Source: Balneolales bacterium (GTDB lineage: Bacteria; Bacteroidota; Rhodothermia; Balneolales; Natronogracilivirgulaceae). From it: a stretch of 64,000 bases of DNA. The position numbers and the translations under genes were made by a program. The stretch covers positions 1-64,000 of the forward strand of contig SLOL01000124.1 in assembly GCA_007132495.1 (NCBI GenBank), in the 5' to 3' direction. Below are positions 45,541 through 53,463 of this stretch, piece by piece. Numbering within the stretch: position 1 is the stretch's first letter; every line of letters begins with the position of its first letter. A model generated the notes under the pieces. The model had not been told where the DNA came from, made no database searches, and was given only the letters and a program-made list of their open reading frames with translations.

Positions 45541-46719
45541 TCAGGAACCGCCGCCCATCAACGGTTCATCCATGGCGCGGATACTTGCATTCGGCAAACC
45601 ACCCGGGAAATGTTTTTTCGAAAGGGCAATTGCCCTGATTACGATATCAAGATGCCGTTCTTTGGAGTTTTGATAGAACGTTTGTGCAGCTTGCCCCAGC
45701 TTCGGTTGTCCGTGCAACGGTTTATCGCTGACACAGAGCAGGGTGGCATTGGGAATCCGGTAGCGGAACCCATTGGTTGCAACGGTAGCCGATTCCATAT
45801 CTATTGCGATGCTTCGGCTGGTGTGAATCTCCTGTACCACTCGCTGTTTCATGAACTCCCAGTTCCGGTTGTCGATGGTGTATACTGTGCCGGTGCGATA
45901 GGTCATGCCCTCCTTGTTCAGCACGGACTGCAGATGGTGGTTGAGCAGGTGGTTCGGAGTTATGGGTACGTTTTTCGGGATGCTGTGGTCGAGGACACCA
46001 TCAGAGCGCATATATCCGGATGCCAGCACAAAATCCCCGATCTCCTGACGGTTGCGAAGTCCGCCGCAGTGTCCCACCATTATCATGGCGTCGGGCCGAA
46101 GGACGGCTATATGATCCGTGATGGTTTTGGCATTGGATGGACCCACTCCGATATTGATCAGCGTAAGACCCAGATTGTCATCCATCTTGTGGTGATAAGC
46201 CGGCATCTGAACTTTTCGTCCGGGGCAGACGCAATCCGGGAATCGCGATTTAAATACCTCCACATGCATGTCATAGTTTGTAAACATAATGTAGCGTTGA
46301 AAATTACGGGCATCGGTACCGGTATAGTGCTCAAGTCGGTCCAGGGACAGATCAATACGCTCGGCAGGAAAAAGGAACAGTTTCTTTTTGGTGAAGTCCC
46401 AGTGATCTTCGTCGAGGGCATCCAGGATTTTGGGATCGTTCAGTGAAACCGTTTTGCGGGAGGGTGAGATGGTGACTTCTGCACCGGAGCGGGACAGCTT
46501 GGCCAGTTCCCGCTGCAGATACCAACGGTATACTTCGGGTTTGGCAAACTCTCCTTCGATAATTGGATTATGCTCCGACCATGAACGATAGACTTTCATT
46601 TTCGGATAGTAACCTTCCGAATATATCCGTGTCATCATATCACAAGCTGCGGAGATATTTTGGGAAAGTGTATCTTGATTGCCGGTGTTTTTTATGGTAA
46701 AGTCTTGGATGTCGGTCAT
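45541..46719 (-). CDS. amn: AMP nucleosidase
   Basis: AMP nucleosidase splits AMP into adenine and ribose-5-phosphate and adjusts adenylate pools. The 392 residues contain an N-terminal domain (to about 165) and a C-terminal nucleoside-phosphorylase fold. The fold has INIGVGPSNAKTITDHIAVLRPDAMIMVGHCGGLRN, EIGDFVLASGYMRSDG and SIAIDMESATVATNGF with the base-binding Glu. It is divergent from the arsR gene across a long intergenic region with palindromes. Confidence 0.92.
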   Translation of the reverse strand: MTDIQDFTIKNTGNQDTLSQNISAACDMMTRIYSEGYYPKMKVYRSWSEHNPIIEGEFAKPEVYRWYLQRELAKLSRSGAEVTISPSRKTVSLNDPKILDALDEDHWDFTKKKLFLFPAERIDLSLDRLEHYTGTDARNFQRYIMFTNYDMHVEVFKSRFPDCVCPGRKVQMPAYHHKMDDNLGLTLINIGVGPSNAKTITDHIAVLRPDAMIMVGHCGGLRNRQEIGDFVLASGYMRSDGVLDHSIPKNVPITPNHLLNHHLQSVLNKEGMTYRTGTVYTIDNRNWEFMKQRVVQEIHTSRSIAIDMESATVATNGFRYRIPNATLLCVSDKPLHGQPKLGQAAQTFYQNSKERHLDIVIRAIALSKKHFPGGLPNASIRAMDEPLMGGGS

Positions 46720-46801
46720 AAAGAAAAGTGATACTCAGGTTGAATAATTATCAGGGTTCCTGTCGACAGCGGTCTTCCCCTGCTGCAATGTATGCAAGAT
46801 A

Positions 46802-46820
46802 TTTGAATACTGCATTCAAA
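46802..46820. promoter_or_regulatory. Inverted repeat TTTGAAT-N5-ATTCAAA
   Basis: Seven-base arms are separated by ACTGC. The core TGAA-N7-TTCA resembles the TGAA-N6-TTCA operators of SmtB/CzrA-type ArsR repressors with one extra base. It lies 83 bp upstream of the amn start and about 270 bp from arsR. Confidence 0.35.
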
Positions 46821-46995
46821 TTAAAAATACAGCGATCGATATTCATGGCGTGTCGTAACGCAGATTTGTAGAACTTGTAATGCTCCGATTCCGTCTTAAT
46901 TTGAGAAAAAGTCCAATGTTCCCATTTTACCCGGCATCAACCGGAACGTAGTATCCCGGTAGAGATGAGATGATATTGGCCATTAATCAAAATTG

Positions 46996-47020
46996 TTAAA
47001 TTAATTTAATAGTACTATTA
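46996..47020. promoter_or_regulatory. Two overlapping perfect 14-bp palindromes upstream of arsR
   Basis: TTAAATTAATTTAA (46996-47009) and TAATAGTACTATTA (47007-47020) are each perfect palindromes and share three bases. They lie 68-92 bp upstream of the arsR ATG. ArsR-family regulators usually bind AT-rich palindromes at their own promoters, so these are the leading operator candidates. The different cores argue that only one, or a composite of both, is the site. Confidence 0.45.
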
Positions 47021-47087
47021 TAACCTGCTTATATCATAAAAGAGCACTAAAAAAACATCACACATTGATTTTGTATCTGTAAGGATT

Positions 47088-47393
47088 ATGAATGATTCAG
47101 GTCTAACAAGTGAACATGACATTTTGGACAGTGTAGCATCCCGGATGAAATTGCTTGCCGAACCCATGAGGCTTCGGTTACTGACCTTATTACGGGAGAA
47201 GGAGCGTTGTGTGAAGGAGTTGGTGGAACATACAGGAGCCGGACAGGCGAATATTTCCAAGCATCTTTCGCTTTTGCATATGAAGGGTGTGATATCCCGC
47301 CGCAAGGAGGGGTTGTTTGTATATTACTACGTTTCAGATCATTCGATTTTCGACGCTGTTGAATGTGTACGAGCTACGCTCGAGAAGAAGTAG
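47088..47393 (+). CDS. ArsR/SmtB-family transcriptional regulator
   Basis: The 101 residues form one winged helix: LLAEPMRLRLLTLLREKERCVKELVEHTGAGQANISKHLSLLHMKGVISRRKEGLFVYYYV. Cys41 sits where metal-binding ArsR proteins have the ELCVCDL motif, but only one cysteine is present there. A second, Cys93, is in the last helix. That spacing recalls the two-cysteine persulfide or oxidant sensors of the SqrR/BigR type more than arsenic sensors. The next gene is a peroxiredoxin (91 bp on), which fits a redox role. This is inference from two residues and one neighbour. Confidence 0.88.
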   Translation: MNDSGLTSEHDILDSVASRMKLLAEPMRLRLLTLLREKERCVKELVEHTGAGQANISKHLSLLHMKGVISRRKEGLFVYYYVSDHSIFDAVECVRATLEKK

Positions 47394-47484
47394 CGGAGAT
47401 TTACGGTAAGGGAACGAAAAGAGAGGTCCGACTCATTTGTATCTATGGTGTTTCTGTTGTCAACAACCACTAAAAAAAGATACC

Positions 47485-47964
47485 ATGATTCAACCCGGGC
47501 AAAAAATCGATACGGACTTTACACTGGAAGTACTGGATGGAGAGGAGATCAGGCGGGTGTCCTTTTCCGAATTGTTGGATAAGCCGGCCGTTGTCTCGGT
47601 ATATATGAAAAACAATACGAGCGGATGCGACAGGCAGAATCAAAGCCTGGCTGAAAAAGCCCCGGAAATCATCAAAGAGGGATATCAGCTCATAGCGATC
47701 AGCAAGGATACCTGCCGGTCACATAAAAATTACGCTGAGAAACTGGGAATTGACTATATTCTTGCCTCTGACCCCGACTACAGATTTGCAAGAGCGACCG
47801 ATTCGCTTGTAGAAAAGAAGATGTACGGTAAAATCTTCCATGGCCCGTCCCGCTCTGCATTTTTTATTGATACGGATGGGACGGTAAGGGCCGTTATCGA
47901 GAAGATAGACACGACGAATCACGCCGACGAAGTTTTGAAGAAGATCAAAGAACTGAATTCCTGA
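47485..47964 (+). CDS. Peroxiredoxin (BCP/PrxQ-like)
   Basis: This thiol peroxidase reduces hydrogen peroxide and organic peroxides. From the ATG at 47485 it is 159 residues. The peroxidatic site NNTSGCDRQNQSL near 48-60 has the Thr-x-x-Cys motif, and the conserved arginine is in RSAFFIDTDGTV. A second cysteine (ISKDTCRSH near 79-87) could be the resolving one. The frame extends upstream to 47437 but includes nothing conserved. It lies between arsR and topA, and co-regulation with arsR is likely. Confidence 0.88.
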   Translation: MIQPGQKIDTDFTLEVLDGEEIRRVSFSELLDKPAVVSVYMKNNTSGCDRQNQSLAEKAPEIIKEGYQLIAISKDTCRSHKNYAEKLGIDYILASDPDYRFARATDSLVEKKMYGKIFHGPSRSAFFIDTDGTVRAVIEKIDTTNHADEVLKKIKELNS

Positions 47965-47988
47965 TAAATACAAAGACGAGTTATCTGC

Positions 47989-50550
47989 ATGAAGTCGCTC
48001 ATTATTGTTGAGTCACCCACCAAAGCCAAAACCATAAAGAAGTTTCTGCCGAAGGATGCTGCGGTGGAATCGTGTAACGGCCACATTCGGGATTTGCCGG
48101 CATCCGCCAAAGAGATCCCGGCAAAATTGAAGAAGAACAAGTGGGCAAACCTGGGCATTGATGTCGACAATAACTATGAGCCGCTCTATGTGATCTCGCC
48201 GCAAAAAAAGAAGACGGTAACCCGCCTCAAAAAGTTGATTAAAGAGGCTGATGAGTTGATACTTGCAACAGATGAAGACCGTGAAGGCGAAGGGATTTCA
48301 TGGCACATCCAGGATGAACTGAAGCCCAAAATACCGGTCAAGCGGATGGTCTTCCATGAGATCACCGAAGAAGCCATCCAGAATGCCCTCCGGGAATTCC
48401 GGGATATCAACATGAATCTGGTGCATGCCCAGGAGGCGCGCCGGATCGTCGATCGCCTTGCCGGTTATACCATATCGCCGCTGCTCTGGAAAAAAATTGG
48501 TCCGGGATTGTCTGCGGGAAGGGTACAGTCGGTTGCTGTTCAATTGCTTGTTGACCGTGAACGTGAGCGGATGCGTTTCCGGAGTGGAAGTTATTGGGAT
48601 CTGAAAGCGGTCCTGAATACCTCCAAAGAGGCTGGTGAAATGAACTTTGAAGCCGGGATGACACATCTCAATGACAAACGGCTTGCGGGTGGTAAAGATT
48701 TTGATGAAACGACAGGTAAGCTGAAAAAACCGGACAAGGTCGTTCTTCTTCAGGAAAAAGAGGCATCCGGTCTGAAAGAAGAACTGAAATCGGCCCTTTG
48801 GAAAGTACAAAGTTTGGAGACCAGGCCGCAAAAAAGGAGTCCGGCTCCCCCTTTCATTACTTCGACGCTCCAGCAGGAATCAAACAGGAAGTTTGGCTAT
48901 TCGGCAAGAGACACCATGCGAATTGCCCAGAAGCTGTACGAAGAGGGATATATCACCTACATGCGGACCGATTCCACGAATCTCTCCAATCAGGCCATTC
49001 AGGCGGCACGCTCTGCGGTGGAGACGATGTACGGCGAAGATTATCTCAGCAAGAAAGTCAGGACGTATGCGGGTAAATCCAAAGGTGCCCAGGAGGCACA
49101 CGAGGCCATTCGTCCTGCGGGAAGCCACTTTAAAAAACCTTCGGACACCAACCTGACCGGTCGCGAAGCCAAACTTTACGATTTGATATGGAAACGGACG
49201 ATGGCTACTCAGATGGCGGAAGCCCGGTTGGAATTTACAAATGCAACCATCAGGGCCGAGTCGGAATCTGCCAACGCACTCTTTAAAGCCACCGGAAAAA
49301 AAGTGCTCTTCCCGGGGTTTTTCCGCGCATATGTGGAAGGCAGTGATGATCCCGAAGCGGTGCTGGAGGACCGGGAAAATATTCTGCCTGAAATGGAGAA
49401 GCATCAGCAAATTATCTGCCGGGATGTCCTTCCGGTCAAGCATGAGACCAAACCGCCGGCCCGGTTTACCGAAGCCAGTCTGGTAAAACAGCTTGAACAC
49501 GACGGTGTCGGTCGACCGAGTACCTATGCCACTATAATCGGTACAATCATGGAGCGCGACTATGTACGAAAGGAGGGAAATGCTCTGGTACCAACTTTTA
49601 CGGCTTTTGCTGTCACCGAACTCCTTGAGAAATATTTTCCGGATCTGGTTGATGAAGATTTTACCTCGCAGATGGAGCAGCGGCTGGATGACATTGCAAC
49701 CGGCAAAGAGGATCGCATCAATTATTTGAAATCCTATTATGAGGGTGAAAAAGGATTGAAAGCGATGGTTGATAAGCAGGAGTCGAAAATCGATCCCCAG
49801 GAAGCCCGTAATATCGAACTGCCTGTCGAGGGACTCAACGGAATGCGGGTGTTCCTGGGAAGGTTTGGTCCCTATGTCCATAAAAAGGAAGAGGGGGGCG
49901 AAGAGGTTATGAGTTCCATCCCGCAGAACCTGTCACCCAGTGATATTACCATTGAAAAGCTTCAGGAGCTTGTCAAGCAGAGTAAAGAGGGACCCGAGTC
50001 GTTGGGAACACATCCGGAAACCGGTGAAGAAATTTATGTACGGACCGGTCGCTACGGTCCGTATGTTCAACTGGGAGAAGCAACCGACAGCAAAAAGAAA
50101 CCCAAGCGGGTCTCATTGCTGAAAGGGATGAATGTTGAAGAGGTGTCTCACGAAACTGCTGTAAAACTGCTCTCTTTGCCCAGAAGTCTGGGCAGTCATC
50201 CCGAGACAGACATGGAAGTAAAGGCCGGTATTGGCCGGTTCGGACCCTACGTCGTTCACGACGGGACGTTTCAGTCTCTGACGGCCGATGACAATGTGCT
50301 TGAGATCGAACTCGACAGGGCGGTTGAATTGCTGAAACAGAAATCACAGAAAAAAAGAGGCAAGAGTTCGTCCGTGATCAAGGATATGGGTGAACACCCC
50401 GAAAACGGGGAGAAAATTCAGATCATGACCGGCCGGTATGGTCCGTATGTAAAATACGGCAAAAAGAATATCAGTATTCCCAAAAACAGGGATGCGGAGT
50501 CAATGGATATGGGAGCGGTGATGGATTTGATTAAGCAAAAAATTGGCTAA
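47989..50550 (+). CDS. topA: DNA topoisomerase I
   Basis: This type IA enzyme relaxes negative supercoils. The TOPRIM domain opens with IIVESPTKAKTIKKFLP, with its acidic set in ATDEDREGEGISWH. The catalytic tyrosine is in EGYITYMRTDSTNLS near residue 324, and VGRPSTYATIIGTIMERDYV follows. Instead of Cys4 zinc fingers the C-terminus has four topoisomerase C-terminal repeats, each with G-R-[FY]-G-P-Y-V near residues 624, 687, 748 and 818. The 853-residue length fits this zinc-free form. An unknown gene starts 10 bp after it. Confidence 0.96.
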   Translation: MKSLIIVESPTKAKTIKKFLPKDAAVESCNGHIRDLPASAKEIPAKLKKNKWANLGIDVDNNYEPLYVISPQKKKTVTRLKKLIKEADELILATDEDREGEGISWHIQDELKPKIPVKRMVFHEITEEAIQNALREFRDINMNLVHAQEARRIVDRLAGYTISPLLWKKIGPGLSAGRVQSVAVQLLVDRERERMRFRSGSYWDLKAVLNTSKEAGEMNFEAGMTHLNDKRLAGGKDFDETTGKLKKPDKVVLLQEKEASGLKEELKSALWKVQSLETRPQKRSPAPPFITSTLQQESNRKFGYSARDTMRIAQKLYEEGYITYMRTDSTNLSNQAIQAARSAVETMYGEDYLSKKVRTYAGKSKGAQEAHEAIRPAGSHFKKPSDTNLTGREAKLYDLIWKRTMATQMAEARLEFTNATIRAESESANALFKATGKKVLFPGFFRAYVEGSDDPEAVLEDRENILPEMEKHQQIICRDVLPVKHETKPPARFTEASLVKQLEHDGVGRPSTYATIIGTIMERDYVRKEGNALVPTFTAFAVTELLEKYFPDLVDEDFTSQMEQRLDDIATGKEDRINYLKSYYEGEKGLKAMVDKQESKIDPQEARNIELPVEGLNGMRVFLGRFGPYVHKKEEGGEEVMSSIPQNLSPSDITIEKLQELVKQSKEGPESLGTHPETGEEIYVRTGRYGPYVQLGEATDSKKKPKRVSLLKGMNVEEVSHETAVKLLSLPRSLGSHPETDMEVKAGIGRFGPYVVHDGTFQSLTADDNVLEIELDRAVELLKQKSQKKRGKSSSVIKDMGEHPENGEKIQIMTGRYGPYVKYGKKNISIPKNRDAESMDMGAVMDLIKQKIG

Positions 50551-50560
50551 CGAGAATCCT

Positions 50561-51130
50561 ATGCAAAAAAAGTCGAATGACTTTTTTGTGTATCCGCCGA
50601 ATCTGCAGATACTTGATTTGGCATCAATGGTGGGAATGTATCGTTCCCGGGGCGAACCGCGTCGCGCACCATCCGGAGAATATTTTGCCTGTACACATAC
50701 CAGGAAGCTGGTTAAGGAGGCCAAATTTTGGTTCGGTTTATATTACAGCCAGGTTGCCTGGGACCGGCTGCTGACCAAAAACTCTTCGGGCTATCCACTC
50801 ACCGACATTGAATTCAACATTCTGGGAATGGCGGTGTATCCCCCCGATGACAACAATCACCGGAGCCATCTCGAATCGTTAACAGGCATTATCCCTCAAC
50901 TATCCTTTCTGATAGTCAATGACCTCTGTCAATTTGGATTCCTTCATGAGTATGACGACGGAATGTTGTCAATAACCGATAACGGTCTGAAAGCCCTGGA
51001 GGGTTTTGCAAAAAGAGCATACGAACGCAAGTTTGTACCAGAAATGCTTTCGGTTTACCGTGGACAACACGCGCGACCGCAGATACAGCAGGCAGAGAAG
51101 AAGGATACCGCACAAACCCGGCTTTTTTAG
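50561..51130 (+). CDS. Conserved-looking protein of unknown function behind topA
   Basis: I do not recognise a family. From the ATG at 50561 the product is 189 residues, soluble, with no signal or membrane segment. The middle (LVKEAKFWFGLYYSQVAWDRLL, PLTDIEFNILGMAVYPPDD) looks helical. Residues near 120-160 (LIVNDLCQFGFLHEYDDGMLSITDNGLKALEGFAKRAY) read like the last helix and wing of a winged-helix domain, with a beta-turn at DDG. A TTG at 50543 could extend it six codons into topA. Its tight spacing to topA suggests co-transcription and perhaps a DNA-related role. Confidence 0.6.
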   Translation: MQKKSNDFFVYPPNLQILDLASMVGMYRSRGEPRRAPSGEYFACTHTRKLVKEAKFWFGLYYSQVAWDRLLTKNSSGYPLTDIEFNILGMAVYPPDDNNHRSHLESLTGIIPQLSFLIVNDLCQFGFLHEYDDGMLSITDNGLKALEGFAKRAYERKFVPEMLSVYRGQHARPQIQQAEKKDTAQTRLF

Positions 51131-51285
51131 GGGAGCCTTTCTGAGTACATTTCCGGGAAGTGCCTGTTATTTGATTGGCATTTAAATTGTTACGATTCAT
51201 AATTACTTAAAATTTTATGTATACCTTCATTCAAGGCATGGGGTGTTAAACATAGTAAAGTTACTAACTGATAATAGATAACATT

Positions 51286-52419
51286 ATGAGTACTATTAGA
51301 ATACTGATTGTGTTCCTGGTTTACGGATGTGTAATGAACATGACAATACCGGCAGATGTACAAGGTCAGGATGATGAAGGTCGCGGCAATGTCAGAGCGG
51401 TGAGTGATAACGTATCCGTACGCCTGGGGGGGACACTGCAGCCCCGTGCCACCTTTGCCTCGGATGACGATACGGATCGTATCGGATTCGGTCTGCGAAG
51501 GATGCGATTCAGAGCTTATACAGATATTGGAGAACGCATCAGTTTATTTCTGCAGATGGAAGGTTCCGGTGCTTCGGCCACCTGGCTTGATATGCGGGGC
51601 AATTTCCGGTTGAATGATGAATGGACCTTGAGCACCGGCCGTTTTATTGGGGCACAGCCACGTTCCTTTGCACGGACTGGTCATGCCAATATTGATGCCA
51701 TTGACCGTCCGGCTATTGCCGAGCGGTGGGCACGGATGACCATAGGAGCGGATGGTCGCGATTATGGTGTCGAGGCAACCTGGAGCAGACCGGAATGGGA
51801 GATTCGAGGTTTCTTGCATAACGGCCATAACCGGGCGGATTTTCGCACCGGCATCAGCAATGATCCGGCCACCGGAGGTATTTCCACTGACGGATTTGCA
51901 TTCAGTGCTTCCGCGACTCACTGGCCGTCAGGTGATCGAAATGAACTGGAGCTTGGTGCTTATGCCGGCCTGAACACATCTCAAAATCCGTTGACGGAGA
52001 TTGGCGGCGTGGGACGCGAGTATTTTTCCTACTCGGCACATGCCTATTGGGGAGCATTGCCCGGTTCCCAGCCCTTCCGTGTGAAAGCCGACGTCATTGG
52101 TATAGGCTACCAGGAAGTAACCCCGTTCGGTGCACATAATTATATGGGTACCTCATTGTTCGGAAGCTTTCTTGCCGCACCGCATGTGGAGCTTTATGCC
52201 AGGGGAGAATTCTGGTATAGTGATGGAGGTGATATGGACGGAATCAATCAGGTGTTCGCCACGGTTGGAGGCTCATACAGCCTGAGTGCTCTTTGGGGGC
52301 GTCCGTTCAGTCAAAACCGGATTATGGTGGCTTACAGCTTGCGAAGTGCGGAAAGCTCCTCCATCGACTTTGACGATCCGGCCCATGTATTCATGGTGCA
52401 AACCCAGTTCTTCTTCTAA
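51286..52419 (+). CDS. Porin-like outer-membrane protein
   Basis: A signal peptide (ILIVFLVYGCVMNMTIPADVQGQ) precedes a 350-residue barrel. The opening strands (VSVRLGGTLQPRATFASDDDTDRIGFGLRRMRFRAYTDIGE, then FLQMEGSG and TLSTGRFIGAQPRSF) have the layout of phosphate-selective porin O/P relatives. It ends in Phe-Phe-Phe, a normal outer-membrane terminus. Substrate unknown. Its stop codon TAA (52417-52419) overlaps the recR stop on the opposite strand. Confidence 0.75.
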   Translation: MSTIRILIVFLVYGCVMNMTIPADVQGQDDEGRGNVRAVSDNVSVRLGGTLQPRATFASDDDTDRIGFGLRRMRFRAYTDIGERISLFLQMEGSGASATWLDMRGNFRLNDEWTLSTGRFIGAQPRSFARTGHANIDAIDRPAIAERWARMTIGADGRDYGVEATWSRPEWEIRGFLHNGHNRADFRTGISNDPATGGISTDGFAFSASATHWPSGDRNELELGAYAGLNTSQNPLTEIGGVGREYFSYSAHAYWGALPGSQPFRVKADVIGIGYQEVTPFGAHNYMGTSLFGSFLAAPHVELYARGEFWYSDGGDMDGINQVFATVGGSYSLSALWGRPFSQNRIMVAYSLRSAESSSIDFDDPAHVFMVQTQFFF

Positions 52420-53018
52420 AAAGTTCGCCTGCCCGCAAATGCGCGGGTCAACGTGGCATCGTCAATAAATTCCAGCTCGGTGCCCATGGGTATGCCGTGG
52501 GCAATCCGGGTTACATTTACTCCAAGGGGCCCGACCAGCTTGTTGATATAATAACCGGTGGCCTCTCCCTCGGCATCAGGATTAAGTGCCAGGATGAGTT
52601 CCGAGATCCCTTCACCGTTACGGATACGCTGTACCAGCTCATTGATGCGTATTTCGTTGGGGCCGACATCCTGTAACGGAGAGATTACCCCTCCAAGCAC
52701 GTGGTAGCGACCGGTAAATTCTTTGGTGCGTTCTATCACATAGACATCTTTGGGCTCTTCGACCACACAGACCACACCCGTATTCCGCTTTGGAGAGCTG
52801 CAGACCGGACAGGGGTCTTTGTCGGTGATATTGAAGCAGGTACTGCAGTATTGAATATTTTTTTTCAGATCTGAAATCGCTTTGGAAAGCCGGAATACCT
52901 GTTCGTTATCCTGTTTCAAAAGGTGCATGGCGATCCGTTGAGCGGATTTCCGTCCCATGCCCGGCAGCCGGGCCAGTTGTTCGACGGCCTGTTCAAGCGT
53001 TTCAGATATAAGCTGCAT
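52416..53018 (-). CDS. recR: Recombination protein RecR
   Basis: RecR works with RecO (and RecF) to load RecA at gaps. The 200 residues have the helix-hairpin-helix LPGMGRKSAQRIA near 18-30, a Cys4 zinc finger (Cys58, Cys61, Cys70, Cys73), and a TOPRIM domain (VVEEPKDVYVIER, ALNPDAEGEAT). It is the third gene of the standard dnaX-ybaB-recR group. Its last codon overlaps the end of the convergent porin gene. Confidence 0.96.
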   Translation of the reverse strand: MQLISETLEQAVEQLARLPGMGRKSAQRIAMHLLKQDNEQVFRLSKAISDLKKNIQYCSTCFNITDKDPCPVCSSPKRNTGVVCVVEEPKDVYVIERTKEFTGRYHVLGGVISPLQDVGPNEIRINELVQRIRNGEGISELILALNPDAEGEATGYYINKLVGPLGVNVTRIAHGIPMGTELEFIDDATLTRAFAGRRTF

Positions 53019-53048
53019 GGTATTTTGCGTGAATGATCGGGAGTCTGT

Positions 53049-53378
53049 CTACTTGAGTCCGAAGTTTCCAAGATCCATGCCGCCGGGAAGCATCCCCTTG
53101 GTAATCTCACCCATTTTCTCCTGACCCGCCTCTTCTGCTTTCTTAAGTGCCTGGTTGACTCCGGCAATGATAAGATCCTCCAGCATTTCAGTATCATTCG
53201 GATCAACGACATCTTTGTCCAGTTTGATGGAGGTTACTTCGCGATTGCCGTTGGCGGTAACCTTGACCATGCCGCCGCCCGCTTCGGCCTCCACCTCCAC
53301 GAGGTGAAGCTGCTCTTTGGCTTCTTCCATCTTTTTTTGGAAATCGGTTAATTTGCCAAACATATCTGCCATATTCAT
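53049..53378 (-). CDS. ybaB: YbaB/EbfC nucleoid-associated protein
   Basis: This is a small dimeric DNA-binding protein of the nucleoid. The 109 residues show the family's pattern: MFGKLTDFQKKMEEAKEQL at the start, VEAEAGGGMVKVTANGNREVTSIKLD in the middle, and DLIIAGVNQALKKAEE toward the end. It sits between dnaX and recR, the normal place for this gene. Confidence 0.94.
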   Translation of the reverse strand: MNMADMFGKLTDFQKKMEEAKEQLHLVEVEAEAGGGMVKVTANGNREVTSIKLDKDVVDPNDTEMLEDLIIAGVNQALKKAEEAGQEKMGEITKGMLPGGMDLGNFGLK

Positions 53379-53463
53379 AATAGACTCCGGGAGTTTCTGT
53401 GGATGTTAATGTGTTGCAATCAGTTGTGGCTCAAATTCGTATGCCGGGCAACTTAAAGTGCTT

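Larger units (their letters stand above)
46720..47087. other. 368-bp divergent regulatory region between amn and arsR
   Basis: No gene is supported here. The region contains a 7-bp-arm inverted repeat at 46802-46820 near the amn side and two overlapping perfect palindromes at 46996-47020 near the arsR side, in very AT-rich sequence. It must carry promoters for both genes. I found no convincing promoter box by eye and no tRNA or riboswitch-like structure. Confidence 0.6.

Noticed and set aside
45493-46446. 317-codon plus-strand open frame
   Set aside because: It is fully antisense to amn, which has clear family motifs, and has no recognisable domain.
48880-49881. 333-codon minus-strand open frame
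   Set aside because: It is antisense to topA, whose repeats and catalytic motif lie on the plus strand.
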